Source: a bacterium (GTDB taxonomy: Bacteria; Desulfobacterota; DSWW01). From it: a stretch of 53,802 nucleotides of DNA. The stretch lies in NCBI GenBank assembly GCA_015486285.1, contig WFRX01000015.1:1-53802 (forward strand), read 5' to 3'. The first letter of the stretch is position 1. Each line of letters opens with the position of its first letter. Shown here one piece after another: positions 17,213 to 24,901 of the stretch. The position numbers and the translations under genes were made by a program. Below the pieces are notes generated by a model. It did not search any database and was not told the origin of the DNA. It saw only the letters and a list, made by a program, of their open reading frames with translations.

Positions 17213-17232
17213 AAAAACCGCTTCTTGAGCGG
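17213..17232 (-). terminator. Rho-independent terminator after the bifunctional-nuclease gene
   Basis: On the minus strand CCGCT, a 5-nt loop, AGCGG and five T, 52 bp past the stop of the BFN gene. It isolates the kinase operon from upstream transcription. A run of nine C (minus strand) lies between stop and hairpin at 17279-17271. Confidence 0.55.
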
Positions 17233-17283
17233 CTCTGCCGCAGTGGGGGAGTAAATCGTTGGAGTCGGATGGGGGGGGGCTGC

Positions 17284-17787
17284 TTACATCTTGTACTTGC
17301 CGAAGGCGTCAGGCGAGAGGTTCTCGAGGACTTCCGTCCACTTGTCCCGGTCCTCCGGGGTGGCCATCTGTTCTTCCATCTTGGATGCATCCGCCTGTCT
17401 GGACCGATCGAGAACTTCCTCATGGACGTAGATCGGGGATTCGGTTCGCAGGGCAAGCGCAATGGCGTCGCTCGGGCGCGAATCCACGGCAAGCTTCCGG
17501 TTGCCGACCTTCAAGTGCAGGATGGCAAAATAGGTATTGTCCTTGAGATCGGTCACCTCGATTCTTTCCAGATTCACATCCAGCTCATGCAGGATGTTTC
17601 GCAGCAAATCATGGGTCATGGGTCTTGCCAGATCGATCTTTTCAAGCCGCGTCGCAATGGCGCTTGCCTCGGCAATGCCGATCCAGATGGGCAACACGTT
17701 GTCCCCGCCGCTGTCCTTCAGAATGACGATCGGCATCTTGGTCATCGGGTCCAGCGTAATCCCGGCGACTTGCATCTCAATGAACAT
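17284..17787 (-). CDS. Bifunctional nuclease family (BFN/DUF151) protein
   Basis: 167 residues with the BFN domain across about 5-140. Typical segments are LPIWIGIAEASAIA, RPMTHDLL and SRPSDAIALALR. Plant members have RNase and DNase activity; bacterial members are mostly uncharacterised, so only the family is certain. The C-terminal 30 residues are charged and likely disordered. A good ribosome site (GGAGAAAGG) precedes ATG 17787. It follows miaB with a 120-bp gap; bacterial BFN genes often sit next to miaB. Confidence 0.87.
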   Translation of the reverse strand: MFIEMQVAGITLDPMTKMPIVILKDSGGDNVLPIWIGIAEASAIATRLEKIDLARPMTHDLLRNILHELDVNLERIEVTDLKDNTYFAILHLKVGNRKLAVDSRPSDAIALALRTESPIYVHEEVLDRSRQADASKMEEQMATPEDRDKWTEVLENLSPDAFGKYKM

Positions 17788-17907
17788 GACCTTTCTCCAG
17801 ACCGTCGAGGATATCCAGATTCGCCCTCATTATACGCCGCCCCGGTTATGCTTTGTCAAGAACCATCTGCCGGCCGCGGCGGCATCCTCGGGCGAAACTT
17901 GGCGCTT

Positions 17908-19272
17908 TTACGCAGAAAGGCATCGGCCGCGGTCTTCGGGGTTCGCATGCTCCGCGGCAAAGTCGCCCCGGAGAGAATTTCGGCAACCCTCCCGCACCGT
18001 TACAGGGAGAAATCGGCCCGTCAGGCCCTCAGGGCCGCTGAAATTCACGATCTTGTTGGTCCTCGTCCTTCCCATCCACTGCCGTCCGTTTCGGCTGCTT
18101 CCTTCCACGAGCACCTCGAAGGTCTCCCCTTCCAGGGCCTTGTTCTTCTCCAGGCTGATCTCTCGCTGAACAGCCTGGAGGACGTGGAGCCTCCGGAGTT
18201 TCTCGCCCTCCGGAACGGTCTCTTCCAACCGGGCGGCCCGGGTACCGGGCCTCCGGGAGAACACGAAGGAATAGATGCTGTCGAAACGTACATGCCGGAT
18301 CGCCGCCAGGGTATCCTCGAAATCTTCCAGCCCTTCACCCGCAAAACCCACGATCATGTCCGAGGTGACAGCCACGTTCGGCACCCTGTCTCGAAGGGCG
18401 GAAATCTTCTCAAGGTACACCGACCGGGTGTATCCCCTGTTCATCGCCTCCAGAACGGAGTCGCTGCCCGACTGCAAGGGAAGATGAATGTGCTCGCACA
18501 GCGGCGGCAGGCTTCCGAAACACTCGATCAACTCGGCGGAGAGATCCTTCGGATGCGAGGTGGTGAATCGGAGCCGGCGGAGGCCCTCAAGTCCGCTCAA
18601 CGCGGCCAGCAAATCCGGAAATCCGAATCCCATGCGATCCGGGGCGCGGTAGGCATTGACGTTCTGGCCAAGCAGGGTCACTTCCTTGACCCCCCTTTCC
18701 AACAAATGCCGGGCCTCTTCAAGCAGCGAACGGCAGGGCCGGCTCCTCTCTCTGCCGCGAACAAAGGGGACTACGCAGTAGGAGCAGAAATTGTTGCAAC
18801 CCTCCATGATCGTGACATAGGCCTTCAGGCCGTTGCGGGCCGGGATGCCCGGGCACTCCAGGTCTTCCACAGAGTTCGTCATCTGGGAGACCATGGCGAA
18901 TCTCTGCCTTTTCTCTCTTGACCGCTTCACGAGCCGGCCGATCTCGGAAACGTGGTGGGGTCCGCAAACCACGTCCACATGGGGTATCCTGTCAAGAAGG
19001 CGTTCGCCTTCCTGCTGGGCAACGCATCCTGCCACGACGATGGTAAGCTCCGGCCTGCGCCTCTTCAGGGCCCGGAACCGGCCCAGGAGGCTGTAGGCCT
19101 TCTCTTCCGCTTTCCGTCGTATGCTGCAGGTATTGACGATCAGAATGTCCGCCTCCGCCGGGGAAACGACCTCTCGGCATCCGGCCCCTTTCAGCCGCTC
19201 CCCTGCCCGCAGGGAATCCTGCTCATTCATCTGACATCCGAAGGTCTCGATGTAGTAAGCCAACCCTTCCAT
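17908..19272 (-). CDS. miaB: tRNA-2-methylthio-N6-dimethylallyladenosine synthase MiaB
   Basis: 454 residues. Radical SAM methylthiotransferase acting on i6A37 of tRNAs reading UNN codons. The N-terminal MTTase domain has Cys13, Cys49 and Cys83 for the auxiliary cluster; the radical SAM CxxxCxxC is Cys159, Cys163, Cys166 (GCNNFCSYC); a TRAM domain closes the protein. The opening FGCQMNEQDS fits MiaB better than RimO or MtaB. The last 20 residues are longer than usual. Its prerequisite enzyme MiaA is encoded at 40049-40975, so the whole ms2i6A pathway is in this window. Confidence 0.95.
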   Translation of the reverse strand: MEGLAYYIETFGCQMNEQDSLRAGERLKGAGCREVVSPAEADILIVNTCSIRRKAEEKAYSLLGRFRALKRRRPELTIVVAGCVAQQEGERLLDRIPHVDVVCGPHHVSEIGRLVKRSREKRQRFAMVSQMTNSVEDLECPGIPARNGLKAYVTIMEGCNNFCSYCVVPFVRGRERSRPCRSLLEEARHLLERGVKEVTLLGQNVNAYRAPDRMGFGFPDLLAALSGLEGLRRLRFTTSHPKDLSAELIECFGSLPPLCEHIHLPLQSGSDSVLEAMNRGYTRSVYLEKISALRDRVPNVAVTSDMIVGFAGEGLEDFEDTLAAIRHVRFDSIYSFVFSRRPGTRAARLEETVPEGEKLRRLHVLQAVQREISLEKNKALEGETFEVLVEGSSRNGRQWMGRTRTNKIVNFSGPEGLTGRFLPVTVREGCRNSLRGDFAAEHANPEDRGRCLSA

Positions 19273-19391
19273 CCCGAAAACACTTCCCTTCGAAGGCTCT
19301 ATTCTCTGTTGCCGGGCGGGCCGTTCAGAATCGTCCGGAGAGGCGGCGGACGATGAATGGGACCCGCCCGAGGGGTCAGGCGCGGAGGGCG

Positions 19392-19476
19392 TGCAAGAAC
19401 AAATCCCATGGCAAGGCGTACACCATACGCCGCAGTGACGCAGGCTGCGGGCGACACCGCGGATCGACGTTTATGG
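19392..19476 (+). repeat. REP-like interspersed repeat, copy 2
   Basis: The 212-bp gap between miaB and hypA contains an element that aligns block by block with the one at 3528-3653: TGCAAG, CAAATCCC, a hairpin GGCGTA/TACGCC with 5-nt loop (19415-19431), TGACG, CTGCGG and CCGCGGAT. The stem sequence differs from copy 1 yet remains fully paired, which is compensatory change and suggests selection for the hairpin. The outer inverted repeat of copy 1 is not evident here. Confidence 0.5.
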
Positions 19477-19484
19477 ACGACCGG

Positions 19485-19829
19485 CTAGAGGGCTTCGATG
19501 TTCGAGACGAGCAGTTCCATCCCTTCAAGCACCTCGATGTCCTCGTGGCCGCACTCCGGACACACGAAACGATACTCTTCAACCAAAAACTCGTGGTTGC
19601 AATCCTTGCATTTTCCGCGAATGGGCACTGTCTCGATCACCAGTTCAGCACCCTCGATCACGGGGGACTCGCGGGCGACAAACCCGAAACAAAATTGCAG
19701 TTGTTCCGGGACGATGCCGCGGAGCTGGCCTGCCCGAATATGGATCCGGAGGACTTTATCGACGCTGTTCCGCTCGGCCGTTCTCAAGACGATATCGAAG
19801 ATGTTCTGGGCCAGCCCCATTTCATGCAT
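19485..19829 (-). CDS. hypA: Hydrogenase nickel incorporation protein HypA
   Basis: 114 residues from ATG 19829; GGAG lies about 7 bp upstream and only this start yields the N-terminal MHE, whose His2 binds nickel. The zinc site is formed by two CxxC pairs (CKDC and CPEC) at about residues 73-76 and 89-92. With HypB it delivers nickel to NiFe-hydrogenase large subunits. It follows hypB by 55 bp. No hydrogenase structural genes or hypCDEF are visible. Confidence 0.93.
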   Translation of the reverse strand: MHEMGLAQNIFDIVLRTAERNSVDKVLRIHIRAGQLRGIVPEQLQFCFGFVARESPVIEGAELVIETVPIRGKCKDCNHEFLVEEYRFVCPECGHEDIEVLEGMELLVSNIEAL

Positions 19830-19884
19830 AAATTTCTCCGGACACACTCTCCCGGGTGGTTTCGAGACAAACGGATCCTCTGCG

Positions 19885-20535
19885 CTATCCCTTCATCCTC
19901 TTCCGCAGCCAATCCGTCCATTCATCCAGCCCCTCGCCGGTCCTGCAGGAGATGGAGAAAAACTCCAGCTGCGGATTGATCTGCAGGGCGTTCCTCCGTG
20001 CCTCTTCGAGAGAGAAGTCCAGGTGGGGCAACAGGTCGATCTTGCTGAGGATACAAACCGCGGCTTCGCGGAACATCAAGGGGTACTTCAAGGGCTTGTC
20101 CTCGCCTTCCGTCACACTCAAAATCACCACCTTCGCGTGTTCTCCGACGCGGAATTCCGCCGGACATACAAGATTGCCTACATTTTCGATCACCAGGAGC
20201 CGCACACCGCTCAGGTCCAGATCCTCGACAGCGTCATGAATCATCTTCCCGTCCAGGTGGCAGGCATTTCCCGTGCTGATCTGCACAATCTGACAGCCGA
20301 AACGCTCGAGCCGCTCCGCGTCCTTGGTGGTCTGCATGTCGCCTTCGATGATCGCGACCTCCGAGGGATCCAGCCGTTCCAGCGTTTTTTCCAGCAGAGT
20401 GGTCTTGCCCGAGCCGGGTGAACTCATCATGTTCACGGAAAAACAGTGATTGGCCTCGAAGGTCTCCCTGTTCTGGGCGGCATAGGATTCGTTGATCTCG
20501 AGAATGTTGTTCAACACCTGAATCTTGATGGACAT
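19885..20535 (-). CDS. hypB: Hydrogenase maturation GTPase HypB
   Basis: 216 residues from ATG 20535 (MSIKIQVLNN); the frame extends 20 codons upstream without HypB-like sequence. SIMIBI-class GTPase: P-loop SSPGSGKTT, IEGDMQTTKDAERL, NVGNLVCPAEF and the SKIDLLP guanine-binding motif. The GNACHLDG segment carries the Cys and His of the metal site in the G-domain. There is no His-rich or N-terminal CxxCGC nickel-binding stretch, so it is the non-storage form. It begins 87 bp after ribBA and probably shares its transcript. Confidence 0.93.
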   Translation of the reverse strand: MSIKIQVLNNILEINESYAAQNRETFEANHCFSVNMMSSPGSGKTTLLEKTLERLDPSEVAIIEGDMQTTKDAERLERFGCQIVQISTGNACHLDGKMIHDAVEDLDLSGVRLLVIENVGNLVCPAEFRVGEHAKVVILSVTEGEDKPLKYPLMFREAAVCILSKIDLLPHLDFSLEEARRNALQINPQLEFFSISCRTGEGLDEWTDWLRKRMKG

Positions 20536-20622
20536 GGCCGGATCCTTTCCAGGGGTAATGGGTATGCAGGGACAACAGGGCCGTGGAGTCCGCATGGGGA
20601 AACAAAGCAGGCCCCAACACCC

Positions 20623-21831
20623 TCAGGAATCCAGATTGAGCAGATGACCCATTTTTTCCTGTTTTGTCCTGAGGTAGTCGATATTCTTCCGGTTGGCCTC
20701 GATGATAATGGGGACCCTTTCGACAACCTCCAGACCGTAACCCTGCAACCCGATAATCTTCTTCGGGTTGTTGGTCATCATCCTGAGTTTCCGAATGCCG
20801 AGATGCGCCAGGATCTGAGCCCCGATACCGTAGTCCCGAAGATCGGGCAACAGGCCGAGGGCCTCGTTCGCCTCCACGGTGTCCTTGCCCTTCTCCTGCA
20901 GTGCATAAGCCTTGATCTTGTTCGCCAGGCCGATCCCCCGGCCTTCCTGGTGCATATAGATCAGGGCCCCCTTCCCTTCCTCGCCGATCATCTCCATGGC
21001 CCGGATAAGCTGGGCCCCGCAGTCGCAACGGAGGGAATGAAACACATCGCCCGTAAGGCATTCCGAATGCACCCGCACGAGAACGCTTTCCTCAGGATCA
21101 ATCTCGCCTTTCACCATGGCCAGGTGCTCGGTCTTGTCCAATACGCTCCGGTACACGAGGGCACGAAATTCGCCGCCGAAGGGTGAGGGAATCACCGCCT
21201 CAGCCACCTTTTCGACAAGGGATTCCTTCTGGAGCCGGTAGGCTACCAGGTCTTTGATGGCAACAATCTTCATATTGTGCTTCTCGGCGATCTCCTCCAG
21301 GTCCGGCATCCGGGCCATGGTTCCGTCGTCTTTCATGATCTCACAGATCACCGCCGCCGGCTTCAGTCCCGCCAGTCGCGCAAGATCCACCGAGCCCTCC
21401 GTCTGCCCGGTCCGGACGAGAACGCCGCCCGGCTTCGCCCGGAGCGGGAAGATGTGTCCGGGCCGAACGAAATCATCCGGCTTCGCGTTGTCGTCCGTGG
21501 CAAGCCGGATCGTGTGCGCACGGTCGTAAGCGGAGATGCCCGTTGTGATCCCATGCCGCGCATCGATGGAAACGGTGAAGGCGGTCTCGAACCGGGATGT
21601 ATTCTTCTCGACCATCATCGGAAAATCGAGTCGTTGGAGTCTCTCGTCCGTCATACTGAGACACACCAGCCCTCTGCCGTGCTTGGCCATGAAATTGATC
21701 TTCTCGGGGGTTACGTGCTCGGCGGCAAAACACAAATCTCCTTCATTCTCGCGGTCCTCATCGTCCACGAGAATCAACATCCTTCCCTTGCGAATGTCTT
21801 CGATCGCCTCCCTCACCGTAGCGAGCGGCAT
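20623..21831 (-). CDS. ribBA: Bifunctional DHBP synthase / GTP cyclohydrolase II RibBA
   Basis: 402 residues. Both early steps of riboflavin synthesis are fused. The N-terminal RibB half (1-200) has DDEDRENEGD and the YDRAHTI loop; the C-terminal RibA half has the zinc Cys set in CLTGDVFHSLRCDCG and the HQEGRGIGLANKIKAY active site. Full length and intact. A promoter lies only 33 bp upstream, so there is no room for an FMN riboswitch in front of it. It is followed by hypB and hypA; the rest of the rib genes are elsewhere. Confidence 0.96.
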   Translation of the reverse strand: MPLATVREAIEDIRKGRMLILVDDEDRENEGDLCFAAEHVTPEKINFMAKHGRGLVCLSMTDERLQRLDFPMMVEKNTSRFETAFTVSIDARHGITTGISAYDRAHTIRLATDDNAKPDDFVRPGHIFPLRAKPGGVLVRTGQTEGSVDLARLAGLKPAAVICEIMKDDGTMARMPDLEEIAEKHNMKIVAIKDLVAYRLQKESLVEKVAEAVIPSPFGGEFRALVYRSVLDKTEHLAMVKGEIDPEESVLVRVHSECLTGDVFHSLRCDCGAQLIRAMEMIGEEGKGALIYMHQEGRGIGLANKIKAYALQEKGKDTVEANEALGLLPDLRDYGIGAQILAHLGIRKLRMMTNNPKKIIGLQGYGLEVVERVPIIIEANRKNIDYLRTKQEKMGHLLNLDS

Positions 21832-21863
21832 GGAAAATCTCCTTATGAAAAGGTGTACACAAA

Positions 21864-21892
21864 ATAGTAAAGAAACGGCCCGGGTACGTCAA
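21864..21892 (-). promoter_or_regulatory. Sigma-70 promoter for ribBA
   Basis: Minus strand TTGACG, 17-bp spacer, TACTAT. Transcription would begin near 21857, leaving a leader of about 25 nt, and AAGGAG before the ATG serves as ribosome site. Confidence 0.6.
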
Positions 21893-22046
21893 GAAGCCCG
21901 CCCGCCTCGACTTCCTTGGCGATGTTTCCGGAGGCAGCGCGGGGCGAGCGGCTGCGCCTTCCACATGACGCAAATCAAATTCTATGCTAGAGTGAAGACG
22001 AAGGCCCTTCGAAAACAAGGCATCCAGGCATACGAGGATCGAAACC

Positions 22047-23390
22047 GTGAAACCGGAGACATCGGGAACCGTTGAAATCGAATCGCTGGCGTACCGTGGA
22101 GAGGGTATCGGCCATATCCAGAACAAGGTCGTTTTCGTGCCCCTTACCGCTCCGGGCGACAGAGTGGATCTGACCATCTCGGAGAGCAGGAAAAACTACC
22201 TTCGCGGAAGCGTCCACGAGTTCAAACAAAGGTCCAAACACCGCGTTGTGCCCCTCTGCGACTACTTCGGGGAGTGCGGAGGCTGTCACTGGCAACATTT
22301 GAGCTACGAGTACGAATTGGAGGCCAAGCAGAAAATCCTGCAGGACACCCTGGCCCGCATTGGGAAGATCGGTCCGGACGCTTACGAATGCCCTCTTCCC
22401 ATCCCCTCGCCCAAGCCCTATGGATACCGCTGCCGGCTCCGTCTCCAGGGGCTCATGCAACGTACCAACGAACTCGGATTCTACAAGGCACACTCCAAGG
22501 ACATCATCCCCATCGACCGATGCGAACTTGCCTGCGAATTCGTTAACGAAACCGCCAAGCGCCTCCATACCTTCCTGAACGCCCACGACTACGTGTTGCC
22601 CTTTACCGAGGTACAGATTTTCGCCAGCCCCGGCCAGGAAGAGGCCGCCCTTTCCTTCTCGTGCCCTCAGAGGCTGGATCAAGACTTGATCAATGATTTT
22701 CTGAAGGCTTTGAAGTCCTACATTCCGAAGGTGTACGGCGTGGCGTTCGAGACGGTGGTCGACGGCGAGGCCCGGATCGAGCGCTTCGGAAAGTGCGCCC
22801 TGGATTTCGAGTATTCCTTCTCCACCCCGAGAAAAGAAGAGCCGGTCTCTGTGCGATTCCGAACGCAGATCAACTCTTTCAGCCAGGTCAACCCGGAGCA
22901 GAATCGGAACCTGCTCAGAACCGTCTATGACTGGGCCGCCCCCTCGGAAAATATGATCGTCCTGGATCTCTTTTGCGGGACGGGCAATTTGAGCCTTCCC
23001 ATGGCCCGTGATGTCAAGAAGGTCATCGGCATCGAAAACAGCGCTTTTGCCATCGAAGACGCCCGCTACAACGCGGAACGCAACGGATTCAACAACTGCG
23101 ATTTCCGCCTTGCCAGCGTCTACGGGGGCATGAATCAACTGAGGGACGAAGGGCCGGTGGACCTGCTTATCGTGGACCCCCCCCGCAAAGGGGCAAAGGA
23201 GTGTATCGGCGACATGGTGGCCCTGCGCCCGTCGAAGATTCTTTATGTATCATGCGATCCGACCACCCTGGCACGAGATCTTGTGCTCCTCTCGTACTCG
23301 CGGTACACACTGAACAGGGTCCAGCTTCTTGACATGTTCCCACAGACCTACCACGTCGAGTGCGTCGCCGAAATCATCCCGGAAGGTTAA
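22047..23390 (+). CDS. 23S rRNA (uracil-5-)-methyltransferase, RlmD/TrmA family
   Basis: 447 residues. SAM-dependent m5U methyltransferase of the RumA group. An N-terminal TRAM domain (SLAYRGEGIGHI, about 10-65) is followed by the Fe-S cysteines CDYFGECGGC (about 71-80, one further Cys near 153), the SAM site LDLFCGTGNLSLP, the DPPRKG motif, and the catalytic Cys in YVSCDPTTLARD. The GTG start at 22047 is chosen for GAGGA 8 bp upstream; no ATG fits. The exact uracil target cannot be told from sequence. Its stop is 11 bp from the convergent PxxKW gene. Confidence 0.88.
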   Translation: MKPETSGTVEIESLAYRGEGIGHIQNKVVFVPLTAPGDRVDLTISESRKNYLRGSVHEFKQRSKHRVVPLCDYFGECGGCHWQHLSYEYELEAKQKILQDTLARIGKIGPDAYECPLPIPSPKPYGYRCRLRLQGLMQRTNELGFYKAHSKDIIPIDRCELACEFVNETAKRLHTFLNAHDYVLPFTEVQIFASPGQEEAALSFSCPQRLDQDLINDFLKALKSYIPKVYGVAFETVVDGEARIERFGKCALDFEYSFSTPRKEEPVSVRFRTQINSFSQVNPEQNRNLLRTVYDWAAPSENMIVLDLFCGTGNLSLPMARDVKKVIGIENSAFAIEDARYNAERNGFNNCDFRLASVYGGMNQLRDEGPVDLLIVDPPRKGAKECIGDMVALRPSKILYVSCDPTTLARDLVLLSYSRYTLNRVQLLDMFPQTYHVECVAEIIPEG

Positions 23391-23401
23391 GCCGAACCTG
23401 C

Positions 23402-23695
23402 TTAGGCCCTTCCCTGCGCGCGCTTCGAAGCCTTCAGGGGATTGAGCTTCTTCGCAGGGCCTGCCTTCTCTTCCCGGCCGTTCCCATGTGTCGACATGTT
23501 ACAGGGCCCCGGGCTCCATTTCATGGCGGGTTCGGCATAGATACGGCAATACTTGCCGTTCTCGAAACTCTCGATGTTGCCGCAATCCTGACAGTCTTCC
23601 ACAACAGGGTGGCATCCGCCGCCGTTGTAAGCGCATCCGCTCTTCTTCATGAAGACGCATGCCTTGCCAGGCTTGATCGTGCTGCATGTGTTCAT
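23402..23695 (-). CDS. PxxKW-family cysteine-rich small protein
   Basis: 97 residues with nine Cys in the first 66 (CSTIKPGKAC, GCAYNGGGC, CQDC, YC, PC) and the hallmark PAMKW at about 57-61, followed by CNMSTH and a basic, disordered tail. The family is named for this motif and is found in anaerobic deltaproteobacteria; its role is unknown, and metal or Fe-S binding is a guess from the Cys content. A strong AGGAGG sits 9 bp before the ATG and a good promoter lies upstream, so it is probably well expressed as a single gene. Confidence 0.82.
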   Translation of the reverse strand: MNTCSTIKPGKACVFMKKSGCAYNGGGCHPVVEDCQDCGNIESFENGKYCRIYAEPAMKWSPGPCNMSTHGNGREEKAGPAKKLNPLKASKRAQGRA

Positions 23696-23789
23696 TGTCA
23701 GGTCCCTCCTCTTGCTGGATGGTTGGTGGGTTGGATTCGATAAAACGCTCCCAACAGATAATCAAACACGAGAAAAATGTGAATTTTCT

Positions 23790-23818
23790 AATATATTATA
23801 AAATGAAAAAAAAGTCAA
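23790..23818 (-). promoter_or_regulatory. Sigma-70 promoter for the PxxKW gene
   Basis: Minus strand TTGACT, 17-bp spacer, TATATT inside an A+T-rich tract (about 23776-23817). It predicts a leader of about 88 nt that ends in AGGAGG and the ATG at 23695. Confidence 0.58.
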
Positions 23819-23884
23819 CGGCCGGGACTTAGTATGTAGCAGCAGCGCGAAGATGAGCGAACGGGGGACTCCAGATGGGCGATT

Positions 23885-24589
23885 TCAGCCGTCACCCAGG
23901 AAGCGCATAACCTCGACGACATCGTCCCAAACCTGTCGCCGGATTTCCGGCGTATAGTTACGAAGCACGTAGGCCGGATGATAGGTCGGCATCAAGGGGA
24001 TCCCTTCGAAGGCATGCCACCTTCCCCGCAGCCGATGCATGGCTCCCTCCGCTTCCGCCAACGCACGGACGGCGGGCAGCCCGAGGGTAACGATTGCTCT
24101 CGGCCGGATAGCCGCAATCTGCATCTTGAGAAAGGGCAGGCACGCCTGCACCTCTTCTTCCCGGGGGGTCCGATTCAAAGGGGGGCGACATTTGAGGATA
24201 TTTCCGATGTAAACGTCGGTCCGTGAAATCTTCATTCCCCTTTCGATGATCCGGGTCAAGAGTGAACCCGCCTTTCCCACAAAAGGCCGGCCTGTGCGAT
24301 CCTCCTCACTTCCAGGGGCCTCCCCAACAAACAGCACATCCGCATCGGGCCTGCCTTCCCCGAAAACGATCGTGCGCCGTGTCCTGGAGAGCGGACAGCG
24401 CGTACACTCACCCAGTTTCTCGCGAATCGACTTCAACCGCTCCTCCGGGTCGACAGCCCTCCGGGCGGCCGCACCATCTTCCCAGCGCGGCCCTGCCTCT
24501 GTACTTCGCGGCACGTCTATCTCATGCACGCCGCTTTCGATCAAGTACTCGAGAAATCCTCTCAGGCCTCTCAGGCCCATCTCGTCCAT
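23885..24589 (-). CDS. Type-4 uracil-DNA glycosylase (Fe-S)
   Basis: 234 residues from ATG 24589, chosen for the GGAGG upstream and because the 39 extra codons above it look non-coding. Removes uracil from DNA. The Fe-S Cys pair CTRC is at 62-65, with further Cys in LKCRPP and QACLPF. Motif A GEAPGSEED and the catalytic-loop motif HPAYVLRN are present, plus GRPFVGKAG, all typical of the family-4 enzymes related to phage SPO1 polymerase domains. A 50-residue N-terminal extension precedes the domain. It stands alone. Confidence 0.93.
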   Translation of the reverse strand: MDEMGLRGLRGFLEYLIESGVHEIDVPRSTEAGPRWEDGAAARRAVDPEERLKSIREKLGECTRCPLSRTRRTIVFGEGRPDADVLFVGEAPGSEEDRTGRPFVGKAGSLLTRIIERGMKISRTDVYIGNILKCRPPLNRTPREEEVQACLPFLKMQIAAIRPRAIVTLGLPAVRALAEAEGAMHRLRGRWHAFEGIPLMPTYHPAYVLRNYTPEIRRQVWDDVVEVMRFLGDG

Positions 24590-24901
24590 TTCAATGCTTC
24601 CTCCCTGTCCCTTCCCGTTCCGTCCCGGCGATGAGCGCCCCACTCGCTGATCGTGCAAGTTTGCCACGTCCGAGCCGTCAAAAAAAGTCCTTTCCCTTGC
24701 AATCACCGAGGAACCGCCAATCCGCCGGCAGGATGGACATGGGCCACATCCGGGTAATGACCCGTGCCGGGATGTATGCTAAGGTGTTGTTGTTTCACAA
24801 AGGCCTACGCCCCACCCATCGACCCGGGATCGGGGCCAATATCGTGTATGCATGACGGGTTTATCTTTATTGTAATTCCGGCTAGTTAGGAGAAACTCTT
24901 C
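24590..24901. other. Divergent gap between the uracil-DNA glycosylase and NAD synthetase genes
   Basis: 312 bp without a gene. I see the two ribosome sites (GGAGG for the glycosylase; AGGAG about 10 bp before the NAD synthetase ATG) and an A+T-rich stretch at 24860-24880 that may hold the nadE -10, but no -35 of reasonable quality and no repeat or terminator. Confidence 0.5.

Noticed and set aside
17271..17279. Run of nine G as a phase-variable tract
   Set aside because: It lies outside any coding frame, after the stop of the BFN gene, so slippage would not switch a protein on or off.
21832..22046. FMN riboswitch before ribBA
   Set aside because: The best promoter leaves only a 25-nt leader, and no conserved RFN-element segments were seen.
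23820..23884. Possible third copy of the interspersed repeat
   Set aside because: A short end-like stretch (CCAGATGGGCGATTT) resembles the repeat end, but no hairpin or other blocks align.
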